Assembly: GCA_031472005.1 (NCBI GenBank) | Contig: PZJY01000005.1 | Location: 1,302,001-1,366,000 of the forward strand | DNA length: 64,000 bases | Direction of reading: 5' to 3' | Source of the DNA: Tetracladium setigerum | Taxonomy: Eukaryota > Ascomycota > Leotiomycetes > Helotiales | Part shown: piece after piece, positions 12,727-26,200 of the stretch | Position numbering within the stretch: the stretch's first letter is position 1 | How the letters are laid out: every line of letters starts with the position of its first letter | The notes under the pieces: generated by a model | The model's input: only the letters and a program-made list of their open reading frames with translations | Database searches by the model: none | Told to the model about the DNA's origin: nothing | Made by a program: the position numbers and the translations under genes

Positions 12727-15346
12727 ATGCCTCAGCTGCCGAGGTCAATTTGGTTGGCTTGCGCCGTCCGCATCCTCAGCCTCCTGCCACTCGCCGAATG
12801 CGCAAACTCGCCCACGGCACTGAGCGTCACCCCTTCGACGAATTGGTAGGTTTGCGCACCGTCTACCTCTCATGATCAAGTGTGAAGGGAGGCACCAGAA
12901 CTCTTGCTGATTAATTCTTCAGGTATGGATACGATGGGGACTGGTCTGCCATTTCTCTTCGTATGGGAACGCCAGAACAATGGGTGGACGTGATTCCCAA
13001 TTCGCGCAGCAGTGAAGTTTGGGCTGTTGGAATAGGTGCTTGCAATCCAAGTGAGTAGGATCCAATTCCCTTGCCTCTCCTTCCCATCTGACCTTGCTGA
13101 TACATCCTAGATTCTTTGTGCATCTCCAGCCGAGGGGGCGTCTTCAACTCATCGGAATCCAGCACGTGGGAGGAACTGGGCTTCTACGACTTGGGGGTCA
13201 ACAAGGAGCTTGGGAATACAGGATATGCGAATTATGGTCTGGATTCTGTGACTTTCGGGAGTACTGGCATCACCATCCCCGCAACGATCGTGGGGACCGT
13301 CAATTCCACAGATCAATGGCTTGGATCGTTTGGCCTCGGGACTACTCCTGGTGATTTTGATGGCAAGTCGCCCTTGAGCCCTCTATCAGCTCTGGTAGAG
13401 CAAAATGGCGCGATCCAAAGTCATACGTATGGATACACAGCAGGCGCAAAGTACCGTAAGTGACTTGTTCATCTAGATCGCCTTCTGTGATCGAGGGCGT
13501 TGAAAGATGCGACCAGCACCTCCGAAGCAGACAAGTGCTAACTTTCCCAGGACAAAAGGGTGTTCCCAGCTCGCTCACTCTTGGTGGTTACGATAGCAAT
13601 CGGTTCATTGCTCATCCCACTTCCTTTGCTTTGAATCCAAGTCAGCAGCCTCAAGCATACATTAATTCCATATCCGTAGTCTCCTCTGCCATTACCTTCA
13701 ATAATTGGACCACCTCCACCCAGCTACTTTCGAGGTCAGACCGCGTCTCTGCTATCATTGATTCCAGCACACCGTACCTGTGGTTTCCCCAGAATGTCTG
13801 TGATGTGTTTGCTCAAGTGCTTGGGCTATCGTACAACAGCTCCCTGAATCTTTACACCTTCGATGCAAATCCTGCGCAGCTCGATCTCCTCCGCGCCTCT
13901 CTTCTTACTTTCACTTTCAGCATATCGGATCTCGCCACGTCGTCGGCTTTGGTTAACATCACCTTGCCTTACGATGCGTTCGACTTGAAGCTTACCTATC
14001 CTGCAATCCCAAATTCTACCTATGGCTCGGAGGATTCATCCAAGTTCTACTTTCCTCTACGTCGGGCAGCAAACGAAGCGCAGTATCGCATTGGGAGGGC
14101 ATTTCTACAAGAGGCATATTTGATCACGAATTATGAAAGAAACACTTTCTCGGTTCATCAGGCAGTTCACACAGCCGACCCCATCTCAAACACAAGCATT
14201 GTAGCCATCCCGCGAGACAGTTCAACAACTTTCTCAGGGCCACCATCGACGAGCAAGAGACTTCCTGCGGGAGCTATCGCTGGAATAGTTGTGGGAACAG
14301 TGCTTGCTATAGTTGTAATGTCGTTCATGCTATTCTGGCTGTGTCGTCGGCGAAAGCAGGGCCAAGACGATAATGATGAAAAGGCTGAATCTTCATCGGA
14401 ACCTCGAAGCATGTTCAGCCGATTCCTCAGAAGGGGCAGATCGCCCTTAGTCCATGAAACGAACGGCAATCAGACTTATGCTGCCGAGGTTGGAGCAGAT
14501 GCTACACATGAACGATTCGAGTTGCCTGCACCTCTCGGGCCTGTGGAACTCGACAGTGAATCAGGTTCATCGGATGGAAGCTTTCCTGGAGGCTCGGAGA
14601 ACATGTCTGCATACGAAATAGCCAGGCGCAAGTTGGAAAGGCAGCAAGCTGGCACTCACTCTATTGCAGGAGAGAAAACGGAGAACGATGTCTCTCAAGT
14701 CGCCCATTATCGTGCGGCCGAGACAAATGATGATATAGCTCTTGTCAGTCCGTTGGGTGATGGATCTGATGGCACCATGTCGTATGGACAACCAAGCCCT
14801 ATGACACCTGCTTTCGCCTCCCGTGAGAACTTCCCTCCGCCTACCTACCGCAGAATCAACCCCGCCCACGTCGTGTATGCTGGTAGGTTGCCCGACAATG
14901 TCCAGCTACCACAGCACGTTCCAAAGGTCATTGGAAGAGACGGACATACTATCCGAAGTGAATCGTCCTCCGGTCCTACCATCCCATCACCGACGGAAGC
15001 AGGAAATTCCACACTTGGAAGCCAGTATACGGTCAACGAAATGAGCGATTTATACGGGGACGGCAGTGGTAATCAAGATTCAGGTGTGAGTCCTGTGTCG
15101 AATGGTAGTGGAAGTAGTGGGAATCAACAGTCCACCGTAAGCCCTGTATTTCAAGATACTGGATTTAGTGTGCCAAATGGGGCGAGGGAACCCAGAGGGG
15201 ATGCACAACGGGAGATATTGGACGGAAGAAGACTCTTAGATGGAGAGGATTTGGTTCACATCCCCAGCTTGCAGAAAATCGATTCTCGTGGGAAGAGGAA
15301 AGGATATCTGGTAATGAGAACACTCGATGAATTTTTAGGTACATAA
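12727..15346 (+). CDS. Membrane-anchored pepsin-like (A1) protein, likely lacking the first catalytic Asp
   Basis: Four exons, 12727-12845, 12923-13050, 13111-13455 and 13551-15346, give 795 residues. The N-terminal signal peptide ends near LPLAECANS. A pepsin-fold lectodomain follows (about residues 40-425). The segment normally holding the first DTGS reads VDVIPNSRSSEVWAVG, so the catalytic Asp is replaced by Asn or absent. The second site keeps Asp in AIIDSSTPYLWFP. The domain also has LGGYDSNRF, FPLRRAANEAQYRIGRAFLQ and TNYERNTFSVHQA as in yapsin-like proteins. A transmembrane helix (AGAIAGIVVGTVLAIVVMSF) with a WLCRRRK stop-transfer leads into a 330-residue Ser/Gly-rich cytoplasmic tail containing ENFPPPTYRRINP. 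Probably a plasma-membrane or wall sensor-type pseudo-protease rather than an active enzyme (inference). Confidence 0.78.
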
Positions 15347-15832
15347 TGGCTCTTTGATTTAGCGTCGGCGTTGATGGATTTTCTGGGTATTGAGTGTAAA
15401 TACGGACAAAAAATAGGAGGACTTCCGGAATTTCGGAAAAGGGTCGTGATCATGCGAAATATAATACGAATTATGGTACATTTTCTAAGAAGTATAGAAA
15501 TAACTAAACAACAATTGTGACTGAGAAGCAATGGGTGCAAACAGGAGTGAGAGAGATTGTTGTTTGGCTTGGTTGAGCTGGGAAGTGCCAAGCGAGCTGC
15601 CTCCTGATTGGGCATCAAATTTTAAATTGCCGAATACCTCGACTTCGTTCACGTCACGAAACTCGCTGGCTCATTTCTCTCTCTCCCTTTTCTTCCCACA
15701 ACCAAACTCTTCAGGACCACGAGCATCAGATCAATCCATTCCCAAACCATCAAAGACCACCAAGTCATACCGTTAGACTGACCGGAAACCCTGGCTCAGT
15801 CGTACCTTGATCCAGCTTACTCCGTCGGTTTT
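15347..15832. other. Intergenic, leader of the F-box gene
   Basis: A TC/AC-rich tract at 15660-15780 just before the next start resembles a fungal 5' leader. Nothing else was seen. Confidence 0.4.
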
Positions 15833-18800
15833 ATGCAATCAGACCCTTTCACGACACCCCAAATCATTTCGAACACGTCAACACCACCAGAATCATCAAA
15901 CTCCTCTCAATATGGCTTACCACTTGAACAACAGTTGTATTCCGCAGATCAACATGGTCGTGAACGCGTCGAGCAACTCACTAGTCTCCGCCAACGCACA
16001 AGCTCCCCGACTTCTTCATCTGGCGACGATATCGGATTGCCGGGTCAATTGGGACGATTGAACGTGGGTGATGGGCCAAGCAAGAAACCAAAAGCAAGCT
16101 TTCAAATAATTTCTGATCACGAGAACGCTACCTCTCCATCGCCACCAAGAACTCATAGTGAAGGACCTGGATTTATGATTGTGAAGCGAAAAGGTGCTTC
16201 AGTTCAGGGACCAAAATTGGAGGAGTTCCCAAATGGTAAGAGTGCCTTCTGAATGATCTGCGATTTTTTCTAACCATACCTATAAAGAGGTTCTGACGCA
16301 TATTCTCTCGCATCTCCCTGCCACTTCCCTCGGATCCGTGTCTCTGGTCTCCCGAAAGTTCAACAGTCTCGTCAGATCTCCACATGCCTGGCGTATAGCC
16401 TTTGCACGATTCTTCCCAGGTGAAGATGCAATCGATGTGCCAGCTCAGGCAAATCGACGCGGCTCGGACCAAGAAACCCGCGAAGGACTTCGATCGGAAC
16501 AGAGGCTCTTCACCCGACTTACTGCACTTGCCACCTGGCGCAGTGAATACATTTTGAGGACGAATTTGTTACGAAGTTTGGGCCGAGGAAAACCAACACA
16601 GCTTGCACTGGGTCGCGGTGCCTCCTCTCGATCCAACAGCGCAGCAAACAATGCAAATGCAGTCGTTACCTACAGCTCACAGCTCTTCGCTACAGTCAAC
16701 CATCTTCATGCTATCTTTAACAATGGGAAGAAATCTCCAAGATTTATCCATGGAAGCGACGAGGCTGGTGCCGCGTCCACGAGCGATCCAAACATTGGTA
16801 AAATCGATGCGTGGGGCTTGGGTGATCCTCAAGCTCTGCCACAGTTTGCTGATCTCTTTATCGGTGAGGCTCCGTACGGCAGTGGAGATGGACCTGCAGG
16901 GCAGCCCAATTGTATGGATGTCAGTCAACCTTTTGGTATGGTTTACGGAGAAGGCTTCCCAGGTGGTCACACGTATTTCCGATCTTCAGAAGAGCAACGA
17001 GGCCGTTTCTTGAGTCAACCAACTGATCTATCGGATCAGAAGTCTGGGATCCCCAAGGTACCTTGTGCCAACGAGGCCATTTCTGCAGTCTGGATTGCCA
17101 AGTCAACTTCCATTCCGACATTATCTGATGGTTTAGTGGGTATATTGACAGGATCAACTTTGGGTGTTGTTACCGCATACTCTCTTGGTGCAGACACTCC
17201 TCATGGGCGACGCATCGGAAGGGGACAACTGACTTCTAAATGGGTGCTCAGTCCAGGTTAGTCTACGGTTTGATTTCTCTGCACTGCAGTGCTTGGTACT
17301 GACTCATGGCAGGTGTCCCAATCATCAGCATTCAAGTCGATGATTCTTATAACTTCAAGCGAAAGGCTCGGGGTCGAATCTGGGCCGTTGCTTTGAATGC
17401 TCTAGGTGAGGTATTTTATCTGATTGATGTTCCTTATTCGGCACTCCTAGACGCCAAAGTAGACGAGAGTGAGCAACTACGTCAAGCATGGAAGACGGGT
17501 CGAACTTCATATTGGCAGCTTGTAGAATCTTCTCGTCGTTCAGGGAGAGATGACCCATATAACGATTTCGATGTTCACGGGAGCTATTCGCCGAGATCTT
17601 CTGCCGACAAAATGCATTTATCCAAAGCCCAGATTCTGGCGGAAACGGCCGAGATTGAAGAGTTTCTAAATCGTAAACCTTCACACTTTCGCAAGATTTG
17701 TGATGGTTGGGATATGCGACAAAAAATGGAAGTTGATTTCGGGGGCGATGACGGGAATGGTTCCGGAGAATCCATTTTCGTTATCCGGTGTGGCTTTGAA
17801 GGCAGAGATGCTGGAATTCAAAGATATACTCGCTGGCAATCTGAGCAGGCCTCTCTTGAAGAGTACCCCATACCGAAGACGCCTCCCGTTTACCACGCCC
17901 CTATGATGGCTTCGCTTTTTGGTGGTGGCCATCAAATTGAGATCTCGGAGGAAACGGCAACCAGCCCATTCTCTTGTCAAAGTTTACCCACTTCACCTCG
18001 AAGCGTGGTCATGACGAGATCTCCGACACTCGTGGAAGAATGGAAGAGCTCTATCTTATCTCTTGGTGATGCTCGTGGTATCGAGATTACGGCTGTTGCT
18101 ATTGATATGTCTACTTATGCTCTTCTATCCATCGACGAAGATCCTCTCTGGACGATGAATGGTCTATCTGAAGCATCGTCTCCATACGGCACACCATCTG
18201 ATCACGGTTCAATACACTCTCATGTTCCCGGCCAACGTAGTCGTTTCATTGCAGTTGGCACCAAAACTGGAGCCGTCATGTTGTGGAATATGCGTGGGCC
18301 TGTGTCAACGAACTTGGAAACGTCTAATGAACTCCATCCTATTCGCACTGTCTACACAGACTCGCCGCAGATCTCATGCTTAGCATTATCTGCACTGTAC
18401 CTGGTAACAGGCGGCAATGACGGGCTTGTTCAAGCTTGGGATCCTCTAGCATCAACCTTGCAACCTGTCCGAACACTCAACTCGAGATTCTCTTCTCGTG
18501 CTCGTCGTCGTTTGATTCAGGCGGAAGCTTCTATACATGGGGTGGGTATCAATCTCTATGCCGCAGGTGCAATTGTTCTGGATCCGGATTCAACTTCGCT
18601 ACGTGGCATGGTAACTCTTGGTACCCATCTTCGATACTGGTCTTATAGCTCCTCTGCTGCTGATCAGTATCAAAGTAAGAAGCGTAAACTTCGTCGTGGG
18701 GAAAGAGGCAGCAATGGTGGTCCTGACCGATTCACTAATACCGGCCGAGGGGCATTGATGGATTACATTGCGACAGAACAAGAGGATTTGAGGCAAGACA

Positions 18801-19337
18801 AACTTAGGAGATCTAAGGAAGAAGCTCGTTTGAAAGGCAGATTCGGTGTTGGCCTGGGTGGATTGAGTGATGAGGAAGCGCTCAGGTATGCTGAAATGGT
18901 CTCCGCTGAAGCTTTCCAGAAGGACGAACAGCGTCGTTTGAGTGATACCACGAAGGATTATTCTGTTTGGTCTAGTAGCACTGCCACCCCGAAGGTAGCG
19001 TAAAGCGGGCGTCTTTCAACGATGACGATTTCAATAGTGATATTGAAGAGGCAATTCGGCTTTCGTTGCTGGATGGTGTAGGTGATGGCGGCTGTTCTCC
19101 CCGGCTTCGGGGTCAGGTGGATATGAGATCCCAATCACCTACAAACAGAAGAAGACTCGTCGCTCGGCGTCGTCGTCTCCATCGACTAGTCAGTCTTCCA
19201 GACACCGCAAGGCGGGTACTGTTGCCGCTGATGACATTGAGTATGCGCTGCAGTTGAGCTTAGCGGAGGAAAGGAGCAGACGTGAGAATGATGATTTGCC
19301 TAAATACACCGGCAAGGGAAAGGGGCGAGCAGATTGA
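15833..19337 (+). CDS. F-box protein with WD-like region and C-terminal ubiquitin-interacting motifs, two apparent frameshifts
   Basis: Probable substrate receptor of an SCF ubiquitin ligase. Exons are 15833-16235, 16288-17256 and 17313 onward, about 1130 residues. The F-box (FPNEVLTHILSHLPATSLGS, then VSRKFNSLVRSPHAWR) starts near residue 133. The middle has WD-like blades: SRFIAVGTKTGAVMLWNMRG, and LVTGGNDGLVQAWDPLAST. A basic linker KKRKLRRGERG follows. The C-terminus holds two UIM-type helices, SDIEEAIRLSLLDG and DDIEYALQLSLAEERS. The frame ends early at 19003 (ATPKVA) and resumes one base back with SVKRASFNDDDF. It shifts again at the CCCC run 19099-19102, leading to ASGSGGYEIPITYKQKKTRR and the natural stop at 19335-19337. 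Both shifts look like single lost bases. Without them the UIMs would not be translated. Confidence 0.78.
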
Positions 19338-20222
19338 GTCAAGTTACTGTTGTGTTGTTCGTGTTGTTTTCGTTGCAAGCCCTGTAATTAGTTCGTGGGG
19401 TTCTGTTTTCCACCCAAGTTCTTTTTCTTTTAGGCAGTAGATTTTATCTGGTAAAGGAAATGCGTTTAATCGATTCGTGCTGATTAGTGAGTGGCGATGC
19501 GTTCATCTATAGCTGCGTTATTTCATTCATAGAGCAAGCACATATACACCACCTGGACTACAATTTAATATATTCCAGGATGCGGTATTTTATCCAAGTT
19601 GAACCTCACGTCACAACTCCCAGAGCTCAGGAGAAGAGCCTAAATTTCCCCGCATTCTCTGTGTCCCAAAGAGATAGTCACAAGCTTTGCCTGAGTGATG
19701 ATCACCTTGAATTGGATTTATCCTGCACCAAAACACAATCTGGCTATTTCCTTTCGTCCTGATTAAGAACAAGGAAGGTTTGACAATTTTAGATTGCTTG
19801 GTTGCGGGGATTAGATTGGCACGGATTGCGGCTTCTAAATAGCTGCTGAAGTCATTTCACGAGTGCTTGTGTCCAGTAAGAAATGTGCTGGCCTGTTTCT
19901 GGTATTCTTTTCCACTCTATTCGAAAATTTCATTGTTTCACCTTTACCCAAGCGACCCTTTCGCATCCCCAGCCCCTGTCATATGTTGCCACTTTATTCT
20001 TCGGAGATGGCTCGATGCATCCGCTAGGTGGAGATGCCGGTTGTCCTTGATATTATTACCATAACCTTATTTCGGACATGACGGTCTGGATTTTAAACCT
20101 CCTTTAATAAACATATACATATATATATGCGACCACAGTACCCTTGGAGTTGATCCCAAGAGAGTTTCTTTTCACATTTCCAAGTACCGTTCTACATTCT
20201 TAAAAAAAAAATTTAGCCCAAA
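19338..20222 (+). promoter_or_regulatory. Upstream region of the xylanase gene
   Basis: An AT-rich TATA-like stretch (CATATACATATATATATGC) lies at about 20110-20130, roughly 100 bases before the xylanase ATG. A TTAGCC (complement of GGCTAA, the XlnR/Xyr1 core site) sits at 20213-20218, unusually close to the ATG. A CCCCGC (CreA-type) word occurs near 19649. These are short words that also occur by chance. Confidence 0.35.
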
Positions 20223-22126
20223 ATGGTTTCGTTCTCTTCTCTTCTGATCGCCGCTTCGGCGGTTGCTACTGGTGTGATGGCAATTCCTGCTTCAGTTATT
20301 TTCAGCCGCGCGACGCCTTCTTCGACAGGAACGAACAATGGTTTTTACTAGTAAGTGTAATTCTTAGTTCCGGGGCGGTGAGATTCGAACATTGAGATGT
20401 GAGCTGACCTCTGAAAAGCTCTTTCTGGACCGACGGCCAAAGTGATGTTACTTACACGAACTTGGTAAGAGATCCAGACTTTACCAAGTCAATTGCTGGA
20501 CAGCCAGATCCATTAGAGATCCTTTACAACACTTGCTTGGGCCTCGCTAGTAATTCTTAACTGACTCTTTTTGAAGGCTGGGGGTGCATTCTCATCTGTC
20601 TGGTCAAACAACAAGGGCAACCACGTTGGTGGTATGTATCTTGAGTCGCATCTTAGCGGTCCCCAACGAGTTTTTGAACATAACACGCTGACTTCAGTTC
20701 TAGGTAAGGGATGGGCAACTGGAAGTGCAAGGTGAGTCAAGTTTTGTGGATCACCAACAATCAGACGTCTAATAACAAACAGAGTTATCACCTACTCTGG
20801 CACATACACCCCACAAGGCAACTCCTATCTCGCCATCTACGGCTGGACCAGAAACCCTCTCATTGAATGTAAGCTTTCCTCTTAGCACCAAATCACACAA
20901 TTGAACGTTTACTAACTCTCCCGGTAGATTACATCGTAGAGAACTTTGGCACATACAACCCCTCAACAGGTGCTACAAGCAGGGGTTCCGTTACCTCTGA
21001 TGGAGGTGTTTATGATTTGTATGAGACCACTCGCACAAACCAGGTATGAACAGATTCTCGAAGTGCTGGACTTCTTCTTTCTTCCGAGAGCAAGCTAATG
21101 GACGTGCTAGCCTTCCATTGATGGTACCCGAACCTTCCAACAATTCTGGAGTGTAAGACGTGTTAAGCGTGTTGGTGGAACCGTCACCACTGCCAATCAC
21201 TTCAACGCATGGGCCGCAGCTGGCATGAAGTTGGGCACGGAGTTCAACTATTTAATTGTAAGTTCGTTCCTTGTCTTCTATCCTATTGTTTATGAAGCGT
21301 TGGCTGGCACAAATTATGCTGGTTTTCCTCATTTGCGAAGAGTCTTGAGCTAGAAATATTTCCCCCCAGAAAATATAAATGTGCGTAATCATGCTAACTT
21401 TTCAAAAGGTCGCCGTTGAGGGATACCAATCAGGTTTGTGGATTTTCAATATGTTCATCTTTTCAGACATATATACATCTACCCAGTTGTGGTGAATAGT
21501 TGGGGAGATGTCATTCGACGCAGGCGCATAACGATATTTCGCTCCGAATGAGCGAAATCACGGCTCGAAGTTACCTTTCGGTCAGATTTTTATTAACATT
21601 TGCTAACCCTGAGATTGTTTATTCAGGTGGCTCTGCGACTATTACCGTCGGTGGCACAAGTCCAACTACCACCTCCGCAGCAACCAAAACGACCACAACC
21701 GCTGTCCAAGGGGTAACAACAACTGCAGCAACTGGAGGAAGTGTAAGCTCCATCTCAGTGCCAAAATTACAAGACCTTCCGCTAACATGAATTTTCCAGT
21801 GCGCAAAGAAGTGGGAGCAAGTAAGTTATGATTTGGATTATACCGTTTCCGGGAGAGTTACAGTTACTAATCTGATTAATTTATCTAGTGTGGAGGACAG
21901 CAGTGGACCGGAGCTAAATGCTGTGTTTCTGGTTCGACATGTGTTGCTAATGGTAAGTCTTGACTCCTGCTGCTCTTTTTGCTTGTCAGTTTGAAGCGGA
22001 AACAGTGTGATTGAAGGTCTCGTCCTCGAGACAGGTCTTCTGATAATGTCCACGTTTAAACGCATTGCTTATACAATATTCAAACTGACTTATTTTTCAG
22101 GTGCCTGGTACAGTCAATGTCTCTAG
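20223..22126 (+). CDS. Endo-1,4-beta-xylanase, GH11 with C-terminal CBM1
   Basis: Secreted enzyme cleaving internal xylan bonds. Twelve exons (20223-20350, 20419-20464, 20577-20631, 20704-20731, 20783-20868, 20928-21043, 21111-21257, 21409-21433, 21627-21742, 21800-21820, 21889-21952, 22101-22126) join without frame conflict into 285 residues. A signal peptide (MVSFSSLLIAASAVATGVMA) precedes the jelly-roll domain: NNGFYYSFWTDGQSDVTY, GGKGWATGS, NPLIEYYIVENFGTYNP with the nucleophile Glu, TFQQFWSVR, and VAVEGYQSGGSATITV with the acid/base Glu. A Thr/Ala-rich linker joins the cellulose-binding module (CAKKWEQCGGQQWTGAKCC, then WYSQCL) with its aromatic strip and cysteines. Eleven introns is far more than GH11 genes usually carry (family knowledge). 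Confidence 0.93.
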
Positions 22127-23287
22127 TGCGCAGTTAAGATGATGCGTGCGCCCTTGAGGGGCGGGCAGCAGATGTGTTTGTTTTGTTCGCTTGGACAAGC
22201 GAGGAGGGTCTAATCCCTTTGGACTTGGTTACCTTATATTCGTACACTCCTTTTTTATGCCTTATACTGTATATAGTATTTTCGAGGTCTTGACATATAT
22301 ACATATGGGTCTTTCAATTTTTGTGGAGCAGAGAAGCATAGCTTCCACTCAAAATTGTGCTTATCCAGTCTTTCTTGGGTTCAAAGGCAGCGTCTTAACT
22401 TCCGACCCCCTGCGCGAGTTTACAAAGATTAAAACTTTGTTCGGTTTAGGAAGGAGATATCAATTGGGCATTCTTGCGTGATATGGCCTCCACCTTCGAC
22501 CATCAAGATACCCACAAGCTCCTCGTGCGACTTTTTGTAAAATGCTATCTTTTCAATTCGGTACGAACGAGAAATTTTGTGAATCTCTTGCATGTCAATT
22601 TCGTTTACCCACTTTCGACTGCGTTATCGCTGTGATTCTAGCATTTGCTGCACCAGATCCTAGTCTCTGCAGAAAGCACGCAACGATTTTATATTAGATT
22701 TTCGATTGACCTCGGTCGAAACGAAGGAAGTGACTGGCTTATGCGACAAATATCTCTGCAAGGTTTAAGAAGGTCCGAAGACAGGTTTACGACCCTACTG
22801 TACATCCGTAGTGCTGGATATGTGCAAAGTTGAGGAAAGGGCGACAAAAGGACGAGGAGAAGTCCAATCTGTCCCGTTCAAATTTCCAAGCTCATTTCCC
22901 CGCAATCTCAGGATTCCAAGCAACTCCCTCAATGTTGTTCGGTCTCAATTGTGGCGCCGGCTGAATGGCATTTCGGAGCAATTCCAACGGTCCTCGTGTT
23001 CCTCCAATGGAAAGCGTCAGAGCCCTGGCAACTACTCAGGTACCGATATCCACACTTGGCGATCGACGCATCCCCCACCGGCTCACGAGGAACGATGCTG
23101 ATGAAGATTGACGACATTACCTCCCAGCATGTTCGCAATGGGTCATCTTAAAAACGAATACCAAGCTGCTGAGCATATCCTCGCTGCTACTTTGCACCGA
23201 GCCGGGGGTCGATGTGCAAAGTATATAGAGAGCGGCAGGATGGTCTCGATATCAGTCGTTCTGTAGCCCTTGAGGAATCAACTCGCG
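22127..23287. other. Intergenic between xylanase and PL26 genes
   Basis: The stretch holds the xylanase 3' region, AT-rich to about 22320, and the PL26 promoter. Short frames occur on both strands, none with domain features. Confidence 0.4.
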
Positions 23288-26200
23288 ATGTCTCGCAAAA
23301 TCCTTTCCCTGATGGCGACCTCGGCGCTCCTCGCTCTAGGAAGCGCGCAAAATTCTTCGACAGAGAATATCAAGGTCCATTGGCTTGGATCGACTCCAGA
23401 CTACAATCCAGGAACGACTTTTGGTATTCCGTAAGTTTAGCCTCTGTTGTTTTTAACTAAGAGTCCCAATATCTCCTCGTCAGAGAAGTGTTCAGACTAC
23501 TCCGACTCCCAATTAATAGTTACCAAAGACTGAGTAGCTTGCTGTTTGGTCCATCTTGCTAATTCTAATGTTTTGCTACTAGATGGCCACGTGGAAAACA
23601 CCAGGCAGGAAAAACTGCATTTACCATCACTGGTGACGGCGGTGAAAAAATAAACCTCCAGTCATGGGAAACAGCACTATGGCCAGACAACAGCATCAAG
23701 TGGACTGGACACGCTATTTCTGCCTCGGAGAAACCGTCAAAGGAGTATACTCTCAAAGCATCGGCTTCCTCCGCAGCAGCTGCCGGTAAACTGACCGTGA
23801 AAACTTCAAACGATGAGTACCAAGTGAACACTGGCAAAATAACAGTTGCTTTCCAAGAAAAGGCAACACACTCGTGCGCTCCATCCAGACATCAAGTGGA
23901 AAGATCGTTGCTCAAAATGGTCGATTGGTTCTCAACTCCGAAGGACCTCCAAGCGATGAAGATGATTACAGAAGACACTCTTCTCAAAGCCACTATCAAT
24001 TCCAAAGCAAAATCGAAGAAGTTACCGTGGATACCAAGAGTACCGTCAGAGCTCTTGTCACGGTCAGAGGAAAGCATGAGACCAGAGGAACTGGAAAGCA
24101 CATCGATTGGCTTCCGTTCGTCGTTCGCTTTTATCTGTATGAGGACTCCGAAGCAGTCAAGATTGTTCACACAATTGTTTTTGATGGCAAGGCAGAGGAA
24201 GACTTCATTACGGCACTTGGAATAACTTTTGATGTCCCTTTGAAGGGCGAGGAGTTGTATAACCGACGTAAGTGTCCAATTCTGTACAATGTGAACATAG
24301 TCAGGCTGCATAATCAAATTTGGTCTCCTCCGAAGTCAACGCGCTAATAATGTTTCTTCTCTCCACAGATGTCAGAATTGCTGGAGTGGATGGTGGTCTC
24401 CTCAGTGAAGCAGTCAGAGGAATTACTGGTTTACGCCGAGATCCTGGTCTGGCAGTCAAAGTTGCTCAATTCGAAGGACAAGAGACTCCAGCTAAAGAAA
24501 CCTGGGACGTTCGCGTTACGTCGAGATTACACTGGATTCCTCCTTGGAACGATTGGTCATTGGACCAACTGAGCCCAGATGGTTTCACTCTGAAAAAGAG
24601 AACCAAGAAGGGACAGAGTTGGGTCGACATCTCTGGTGCCACTCGCGCAGGAGGTCTTGCTTATCTTGGAGGAGCCACCAAAGGTGGACTCGCCGTTGCA
24701 CTTCGTGATTTCTGGAAACGATACCCAACAGGCCTTGATATTTCAGATGCTGCTACCGATACTGGAAAAATCACTTTGTGGCTTTATAGCCCCTCTGCGC
24801 CACCACTTGACCTTCGTCCTTACCACGATGGTCTTGGTCAGGATGGAAACTACACAGCTCAATTGGATGCCCTCGAAATCACTTACGAAGATTGGGAGGA
24901 AGGATTCAACACTCCCTACGGTGTTGCCAGGACAAACGAAGTCTTCCTTTACGCATTTGACAAGACCCCTTCCAGAGATCATCTTGCTGCCTTGACCAAA
25001 CAATCCAACAGTCCACCTGTCCTGTCTCCCGAGCCAGAGTACCTCAAAGAGACAAAGGCAGCCGGTTCATACTGGGCGCCACCAGACACCTCCATTGCAA
25101 CTACAGCCACTATCGAAAAGAATCTCGATTTCTTGTTCAAGTTCTACGAGAAACAAGTCCAGGATCGAAGATGGTTTGGTTTCTGGAGTCACGGAGATTT
25201 CATGCATACGTATGATAATGACAGACACACCTGGAGATATGACATTGGAGGATATGCTTGGGACAATTCAGGTATGTCATCACTCGTGGGCTATTTGAGT
25301 TTATTTTTCCAAATATTTCTCGACAGCAAAATTCTTTCCTTCCGAGGCTAACTTTTCAATACAGAACTGTCGCCAGACTTGTTCCTTTGGCTTCAATTCT
25401 TAAGAACTGGTCGAGAGGATGTTTATCGTTTTGCAGAAGCACTGTAAGTTTCTTCGTTATAAGTTTCCTATCCATTCGAGGTGTGGCATGGAATGCTCGT
25501 GTTTCAAGGTGGTTCTTGTTGCGCACACGTTAACTTTTATTCCAGAGCTCGCCATGGATCCGAGGTTGATATTTACCATCTCGGGAAATGGAAGGGTCTC
25601 GGAACAAGACACAATGTTCAGCACTGGGGTGATAGCGCAAAGCAAGTCAGAATTGCAACCCCACAATACCGAAAGGTCTTCTACTACAGTATGTAAAAAA
25701 AAAAAAAAAACATTTACTCAATCTCCAAACAGCCTAGTAAAGATGATGCTAATGATTATCCTGCAGTCACTGGTGGTGATGAGCGAGTTGGAGAGATTAT
25801 CCAAGAATCGTCTCTAGCCCTCGATACCTTCCAAGTCTTGGATGGAAGAAGGAAGGTGAGAACTGATGGGTACAAGCCCTCGTTGACTGCCATCGACTTT
25901 GCTCTTGGAACAGATTGGTCAGGACTTGCTGCTGGCTGGTTGCTCGAGTGGGAGCGTCGCACACCCGGCTGGGAAGAAGCAAGATCCAGACTCAACAACA
26001 CAGTCTTGGGAATTGCAAAGCTCAAGTTTGGATTTGTCACAGGTGCTGCGATCTACAATCCTACCACAGGAGTTCTCACACCACCACTGGACGATCCCGA
26101 TAACAAAGGACTCATTGGAATTTCCCATCTGTCATCTGTATTTGGTCTTCCCGAGGTCATTTCTGATTTGGTAGACCACTGGGGACCAACCATTTCCAAG

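Noticed and set aside
14167..15044. Minus-strand and alternative frames across the pepsin-like gene
   Set aside because: They overlap a clean 795-residue gene with known motifs and have no domain character of their own.
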